Below, piece after piece: positions 7,615 through 11,375 of a DNA stretch of 11,375 nt (within the stretch, counting starts at the first letter, position 1; each line of letters starts with the position of its first letter). The position numbers and the translations under genes were made by a program. This stretch comes from Verrucomicrobiales bacterium. Its GTDB lineage: Bacteria; Verrucomicrobiota; Verrucomicrobiia; Limisphaerales; UBA1096. The notes below the pieces were generated by a model, which ran no database searches, was not told the DNA's origin, and was given only the letters and a program-made list of their open reading frames with translations. The DNA lies in assembly GCA_002708005.1 (NCBI GenBank), contig PAOJ01000001.1:43182-54556 (forward strand). Direction: 5' to 3'.

Positions 7615-7864
7615 CTTCTTTGATTTGGCCTTCATATGCATCATTTTTAGCTATATTCTCTTCAATTTGAACATTTTCGACATTAGTGCTCTGTGCAAGA
7701 ATAAATGCTTTAACATCTTGGTCGGTAACAAAATATTTCTTACCAATTTTTCGAGCTCGAATTTTGCCAGCTTGAATATAGCGAGTCACTGTTCGATATT
7801 TCATATCAAGCATCTTTGCTACTTCATTTGCATCAAAAGCCTTAAAATCATCTACATGAATCAT
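7610..7864 (-). CDS. Small excisionase-type (HTH_17) DNA-binding protein
   Basis: This 84-residue protein is essentially one winged helix-turn-helix domain of the excisionase/MerR-like HTH_17 type. Residues 11-31 (DANEVAKMLDMKYRTVTRYIQ) form the helix-turn-helix. GKIRARKIGKKYFVTDQDVKAFI (33-55) forms the wing and closing helix, a highly typical pattern for the family. The remaining ~28 residues are acidic and probably disordered. The basic wing and acidic tail give a strongly polarised charge. Such proteins act as phage excisionases, plasmid regulators or small transcription regulators. No integrase, attachment site or phage gene is in view, so a chromosomal regulator is likelier; its target is unknown. 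It diverges from prfC, and palindromic sites in its own upstream region suggest self-regulation. No Shine-Dalgarno sequence precedes the ATG. Confidence 0.85.
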   Translation of the reverse strand: MIHVDDFKAFDANEVAKMLDMKYRTVTRYIQAGKIRARKIGKKYFVTDQDVKAFILAQSTNVENVQIEENIAKNDAYEGQIKED

Positions 7865-8011
7865 ATCTAATCAACTTAAAAAACCATATTAAGTATTAAT
7901 ACGTCAATATAATACATAATAATTCATTTTAATTCTTTTTTATTATCAGCATGTATTATTGCATCTATATAGTATTGTTTCTTGAGGCTTTTTACACTTT
8001 TGATACAGTCC
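7865..8011. promoter_or_regulatory. AT-rich divergent region with GTATTA/TAATAC half-sites
   Basis: This very AT-rich sequence separates the HTH gene from prfC. A perfect 10-bp palindrome, GTATTAATAC, covers 7893-7902. ATAATACAT (7909-7917) recurs inverted as ATGTATTAT (7951-7959), 33 bp further on. Together these give four GTATTA/TAATAC half-sites within about 65 bp upstream of the HTH gene. A weak promoter candidate for prfC is TTGAGG (7982-7987) and TACAGT (8004-8009), spaced 16 bp. No small open frame or RNA gene is evident here. Confidence 0.35.
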
Positions 8012-8031
8012 GCGACCTTTTTTAAGGTTGC
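8012..8031 (+). promoter_or_regulatory. Hairpin covering the ribosome-binding region of prfC
   Basis: GCGACCTT (8012-8019) and AAGGTTGC (8024-8031) form an 8-bp stem with a single G-T wobble and a TTTT loop. It ends three bases before the prfC start codon at 8035. The AAGG at 8024-8027 is at a normal Shine-Dalgarno distance from the ATG and is the best such match before any gene in the window. Folding would hide it in the 3' arm. This fits a translational control element, or possibly the end of a short attenuator, though the few T's downstream of the stem argue against a terminator. Confidence 0.5.
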
Positions 8032-8034
8032 ACC

Positions 8035-9630
8035 ATGGAGAAAGAGATCAATCGAAGGCGTACATTTGCGATTATTTCGCATCCTGATGCTGGAAAAACA
8101 ACACTAACTGAAAAAATGCTAATGTACGGAGGAGCAATTCAGTTAGCTGGCTCTGTACGATCTCGTAAGACCCAACGAGCCACGACATCGGACTGGATGG
8201 AGCTTGAGCGCAAGCGAGGAATCTCAGTTAGCTCAACCGTATTACAATTCGATTATCGAGGTTACCAAATCAACCTGCTCGACACCCCAGGACATAGAGA
8301 CTTTTCAGAGGACACTTATCGAGTACTAACTGCTGTAGATGCTGTCGTCATGGTTCTTGACGCCGCAAAGGGCATTGAAGCACAAACTAAAAAGTTATTT
8401 GAAGTCTGCCGTCAGCGAGGCGTCCCCATCTTTACATTTATAAATAAATGCGACAGACCAAGCAAAGGTGCAATCGAGTTACTGGATGAAGTAGAGAGTG
8501 TTCTTAACTTAAAGCCTTTTCCAGTAAACTGGCCAATCGGTGACGGACAGGATTTTAAGGGCGTATATGATCGACTATCAAAAAAAGTACACCTTTTTGA
8601 AAGAACTACAGGCGGTGCTTACATAGCCCCAGTAGAGGTCGGCGATATATCAGATGACTTTGTTAAGGAAAGGGTCCCAAAAGCAATTCTATCTAAAGTT
8701 ACGGAGGAATTGGAAATGCTAGAAATAGCTGGCACCGAATTTAATGGAAATGAAATTTTGGCTGGTCGCACAACTCCCGTTTTCTTTGGAAGTGCTATGA
8801 ATAACTTTGGAGTCGAATTAATATTACAGGGATTTCTTGAGCACGCCCCACCTCCATCGGGACGTGAGTCCAAAGGTAATCTGATTCCGCCTAATAGTGA
8901 AAATTTTTCCGGTTTTATATTTAAGATACAAGCTAATATGGATCCCAAGCACCGAGACCGTATAGCATATATTCGAATTTGTTCTGGCAAATTCGAACGT
9001 GACATGACGGTGTTTCATTCTCGTACTAAAAAGAAGGTGCGATTGGCTAGCTCCCACAGATTGTTTGGAAAGGAAAGAGAAACAGTAAATGAAGCCTATG
9101 CTGGAGATATAATAGGTTTGGTAGGTCACTCAGATTTTGGAATTGGAGATACACTGTCATCACAAAAAGATTTAGAATTTCAGGAGATTCCTAGATTTAC
9201 TCCAGAAAGCTTTTCATACTTACACAACACCGATACCGGAAAGTTCAAACAATTCCGACAAGGTCTAGATCAACTGCTTCAAGAAGGTGCTATCCAATGC
9301 TTAAGCTTAAAAGGAAGTACAGTAGCTGTTCCTGTACTCGCTGCAGTTGGCCCATTGCAATTTGACGTAGTACAATTCCGTCTTGAAAGTGAATATAATG
9401 CATCGACACGATTAGAACCCGCTCCCTGGCAAGTAATCCGATGGCTCCCTGAAGCACTTACCGAAGAGGAAATGGATAAGCTTTCACCACCGACTGGATC
9501 GAGATTTGGATGGGATTCAGACAAAAATCCAGTGCTACTTTTTCAAAGTGATTGGGCAGCAAGTTACTTTGAACAAAACAGCTCTGACTTGCCCTTATCA
9601 ATGGTTCCTCCAAACCAGAAAGAGCTCTAA
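8035..9630 (+). CDS. prfC: Peptide chain release factor 3 (RF3)
   Basis: This 531-residue protein is a full-length RF3, the translational GTPase that recycles RF1/RF2 from the ribosome after termination; E. coli RF3 has 529 residues. GTPase motifs are intact: G1 HPDAGKT (16-22), the RGISV switch I (61-65), G3 DTPGH (83-87) and G4 NKCD (137-140). RF3-specific features separate it from EF-G and LepA: the N-terminus RRRTFAIISHPDAGKTTLTEK, NKCDRPSKGAIELLDE after G4, and FPVNWPIGDGQDFKGVYDR. The C-terminal half (LHNTDTGKFKQFRQGLDQL, then GPLQFDVVQFRLESEYN) matches domains II-III. The ATG at 8035 gives the standard N-terminus, preceded by AAGG inside a hairpin. The uup gene follows after 36 bp in the same frame, so a translation-related two-gene operon is likely. 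Confidence 0.97.
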   Translation: MEKEINRRRTFAIISHPDAGKTTLTEKMLMYGGAIQLAGSVRSRKTQRATTSDWMELERKRGISVSSTVLQFDYRGYQINLLDTPGHRDFSEDTYRVLTAVDAVVMVLDAAKGIEAQTKKLFEVCRQRGVPIFTFINKCDRPSKGAIELLDEVESVLNLKPFPVNWPIGDGQDFKGVYDRLSKKVHLFERTTGGAYIAPVEVGDISDDFVKERVPKAILSKVTEELEMLEIAGTEFNGNEILAGRTTPVFFGSAMNNFGVELILQGFLEHAPPPSGRESKGNLIPPNSENFSGFIFKIQANMDPKHRDRIAYIRICSGKFERDMTVFHSRTKKKVRLASSHRLFGKERETVNEAYAGDIIGLVGHSDFGIGDTLSSQKDLEFQEIPRFTPESFSYLHNTDTGKFKQFRQGLDQLLQEGAIQCLSLKGSTVAVPVLAAVGPLQFDVVQFRLESEYNASTRLEPAPWQVIRWLPEALTEEEMDKLSPPTGSRFGWDSDKNPVLLFQSDWAASYFEQNSSDLPLSMVPPNQKEL

Positions 9631-9654
9631 AAAAACGTTAAAATTTTAAGCGAT

Positions 9655-9667
9655 TTGGTTCGACCAA
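9655..9667 (+). promoter_or_regulatory. Small hairpin overlapping the uup start codon
   Basis: TTGGT (9655-9659) and ACCAA (9663-9667) form a perfect 5-bp inverted repeat around TCG. The last A is the first base of the uup ATG. No Shine-Dalgarno sequence precedes this start. An in-frame TTG at 9655-9657 could also serve as an alternative start. The hairpin is short and may be chance. Confidence 0.25.
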
Positions 9668-11375
9668 TGCCTCAAAACCATAACATCACTCTCCTAGACG
9701 CCTCAGATATCAAAATACGCTTCAACGATAACGAAGTATTGAAGGAGGCTTCATTGACAATTCGGATTGGTGATCATCTTGGGATGGTAGGACGTAATGG
9801 TTCAGGTAAATCAACCTTCCTAAAAATTCTCACCGAAGTAATCCAACCAGACTCAGGCAATATATCACGTCGTCATGGCTTGGTAATTGGATATTTGTCA
9901 CAAGATCTTGCGATGGCAGAAGAGGCAACTGTCGAACATACAATCAGGGGAGGAGCAGAGCACATCATTAATTTACTAGCAAAATACGAAAGCTTGCCTC
10001 CAAATTCAAATATACAATCTGAATTAGAGCAACAGATCACCGCTAGTGATGCATGGAATATTGATACTCGAATCCAGACAGCAATGATGCATCTAAATGC
10101 ACCGGATCCAGAACGTGTTATCAAAACACTTTCTGGAGGAGAAAAAAGGCGTGTCGCTCTGTGCCGAGCTATCATTTCTAATCCCGACCTGTTAATACTC
10201 GATGAACCTACTAACCATCTTGATACCGAATCAATTGAATGGATGGCAAATTACTTAAAAAAATTCAGAGGGGCATTTTTAGTATCTACTCACGATCGGT
10301 ATTTTCTTGATGAAATTTGTAATCATATCGTTGAATTGCAAAGTGGACGTTTTTATTTACACAACGGAAACTATTCAAATTATCTTGAATCTAACCTAGC
10401 GAGGATGGATAGCGAACAAGCACTGGAGTTGAAGCGCAAAAAGTTTTTACGCAGAGAACTAGAATGGATCAAACGCGGCCCAAAAGCACGAACTACAAAA
10501 GCTAAATTCCGAGTCGATAAGTTTCACAATATAAAAAATACTAAGGAGCCTGATTCGGAACTTTCAATGGAAATGATTATCCCCCCTCCCGGTCAATTAG
10601 CAAATCGAGTTTTAGATTTGATCAATATCGATTTGGAATTGGGAGGCAAATCTCTTATAGAAAAATTTCATTTTAAATTTGAAGCTGGTATGCGCATTGG
10701 CATATGTGGTCGAAATGGCCTAGGAAAAACTAGTTTACTAAAAATAGCGCTTGGACAACTACCCCCAACCGATGGCAACCGAAAAATAGGGGTACTAACA
10801 GAGTTTAATTATGTAGATCAAGAGCGCATACAGTTAGATCCAGAAAAAACACTGCTTGAAGAAGTTGCAGAAGGCTCTGACACAATTAGTTTTGGAAATG
10901 GTCAACTCGCGATTAGGGCTTATCTTCAACGATTTGGATTCAACCCTAAGCGTATCAACATGAAGGTTAAGAGCTTGTCCGGAGGGGAAAAAAGCCGGTT
11001 ACTACTTGCTCGCATCCTAAAACACGGCGGGAATTTCTTGATCTTAGACGAGCCGACCAACGATCTTGATTTACCCACATTGCGGTTACTTGAAGAAGCT
11101 CTTTTGGCATTCTCTGGATGTGTACTTGTCGTAAGTCATGATCGTTATTTTCTAAATAGAGTTTGCACTGGCATTATTGCTTTTGAAGGGGAAGGGCAAG
11201 TATTCTACAACGAAGGAGACTATGAGTATTATCGCCAGAAATTGTCCGAACGAAAGACTATTTCAATTGCGCAAAAAACTTCTGCTAAACCAAAGTCTGA
11301 AAAGAATAAGACTAAAAGTACCAAACCAAACAAACTCACATGGAAAGAAAAAAAAGAACTTGAAGGAATAGAAGA
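9667..11375 (+). CDS. uup: Uup-type ABC-F ATPase, 3' end beyond the window
   Basis: The frame from ATG 9667 is open to the window edge, giving 569 residues; Uup is usually about 630, so roughly 60 residues are missing. It has two ATP-binding cassettes and no membrane segments, as in ABC-F proteins. Cassette 1: Walker A GRNGSGKST (42-50), signature LSGGE (155-159), Walker B LLILDEPTNHLD (175-186), H-loop His209. Cassette 2: Walker A GRNGLGKTS (348-356), LSGGE (437-441), FLILDEPTNDLD (457-468), His491. DEPTNDLD in cassette 2 and the linker motif ELEWIKRGPKARTTKAK (264-280) are typical of Uup and separate it from EttA and ABC-F resistance proteins. The end (SKLTWKEKKELE-like region, about 555-566) enters the C-terminal coiled-coil domain. 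Uup acts on ribosomes and branched DNA intermediates. It probably shares a transcript with prfC. Confidence 0.93.
   Translation, partial: MPQNHNITLLDASDIKIRFNDNEVLKEASLTIRIGDHLGMVGRNGSGKSTFLKILTEVIQPDSGNISRRHGLVIGYLSQDLAMAEEATVEHTIRGGAEHIINLLAKYESLPPNSNIQSELEQQITASDAWNIDTRIQTAMMHLNAPDPERVIKTLSGGEKRRVALCRAIISNPDLLILDEPTNHLDTESIEWMANYLKKFRGAFLVSTHDRYFLDEICNHIVELQSGRFYLHNGNYSNYLESNLARMDSEQALELKRKKFLRRELEWIKRGPKARTTKAKFRVDKFHNIKNTKEPDSELSMEMIIPPPGQLANRVLDLINIDLELGGKSLIEKFHFKFEAGMRIGICGRNGLGKTSLLKIALGQLPPTDGNRKIGVLTEFNYVDQERIQLDPEKTLLEEVAEGSDTISFGNGQLAIRAYLQRFGFNPKRINMKVKSLSGGEKSRLLLARILKHGGNFLILDEPTNDLDLPTLRLLEEALLAFSGCVLVVSHDRYFLNRVCTGIIAFEGEGQVFYNEGDYEYYRQKLSERKTISIAQKTSAKPKSEKNKTKSTKPNKLTWKEKKELEGIE

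Noticed and set aside
7610..7864. Excisionase-type gene as evidence of a prophage or integrative element
   Set aside because: No integrase, attachment repeat, tRNA or phage gene is present, and flanking genes are ordinary housekeeping genes. HTH_17 proteins are also common chromosomal regulators.
8619..9129. Two overlapping minus-strand open frames inside prfC
   Set aside because: They are shadows of a well-conserved RF3 coding region and show no start signals or family resemblance.
9638..9649. Palindrome TTAAAATTTTAA between prfC and uup as a terminator
   Set aside because: It is entirely A/T with no loop and no following T run, so it is not a credible terminator; the genes probably share a transcript.
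9873..10175. Minus-strand open frame inside uup
   Set aside because: It is antisense to the first ABC cassette (signature and surrounding motifs) and has no independent support.
11177..11371. Lysine-rich plus-strand open frame near the right edge
   Set aside because: It is a frame-shifted reading of the Uup linker and C-terminal region; the uup frame remains open to the edge with correct motifs.
9667..11375. ABC-F antibiotic-resistance (ribosome protection) protein
   Set aside because: The linker and the second-cassette DEPTNDLD motif match Uup, and the setting beside prfC is a housekeeping context.

Overview
The window reads as an ordinary, gene-dense, AT-leaning bacterial chromosome segment. 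It holds nine protein genes, two of them cut by the window edges, and no gap longer than 170 bp. The gene mix points to the Planctomycetota-Verrucomicrobiota group, most likely an AT-leaning, perhaps marine, Verrucomicrobiota. The clues are a fused propeller-M28-PDZ peptidase, a PQQ-like propeller protein beginning with a W-x-x-F-R-G motif, a long-form NfeD protease, RF3 and Uup. This is inference from gene content; no rRNA or other direct phylogenetic marker is present.

Layout. Bases 1-1170 (+) hold the C-terminal part of a membrane NfeD/ClpP-class serine protease, followed in the same direction by a gamma-glutamylcyclotransferase-like gene (1204-1632, TTG start). Convergent to these is a large exported peptidase on the minus strand (1688-4597). 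It has a lipoprotein-type signal, a six-repeat PD40 propeller, an M28 di-zinc aminopeptidase domain with a PA-like insert, and a C-terminal PDZ domain. A divergent GNAT-like protein (4702-5817, +) meets tail to tail with a secreted PQQ-like beta-propeller protein (5827-7191, -). CutA (7284-7601, +) diverges from the propeller gene and converges on a small excisionase-type helix-turn-helix gene (7610-7864, -). An AT-rich 170-bp region then separates that gene from prfC (8035-9630, +, RF3) and uup (9667 to the right edge, +, ABC-F ATPase).

How the genes fit together. prfC and uup form a plausible two-gene translation/ribosome-rescue operon. The NfeD protease, M28 peptidase and PQQ propeller are envelope or secreted proteins, but they are not obviously one pathway. 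Most neighbours are convergent or divergent, so the segment looks like several independent transcription units.

The more interesting signals are non-coding. A hairpin buries the only Shine-Dalgarno-like AAGG in the window, just before the RF3 start. An 11-bp direct repeat flanks a perfect TTGACC palindrome between the propeller gene and cutA, and the core of that repeat recurs inside an inverted repeat before the GNAT gene. GTATTA/TAATAC half-sites cluster beside the small HTH gene. No phage, transposon, CRISPR, tRNA, rRNA or defence system was seen, and I found no convincing undescribed multi-gene system.
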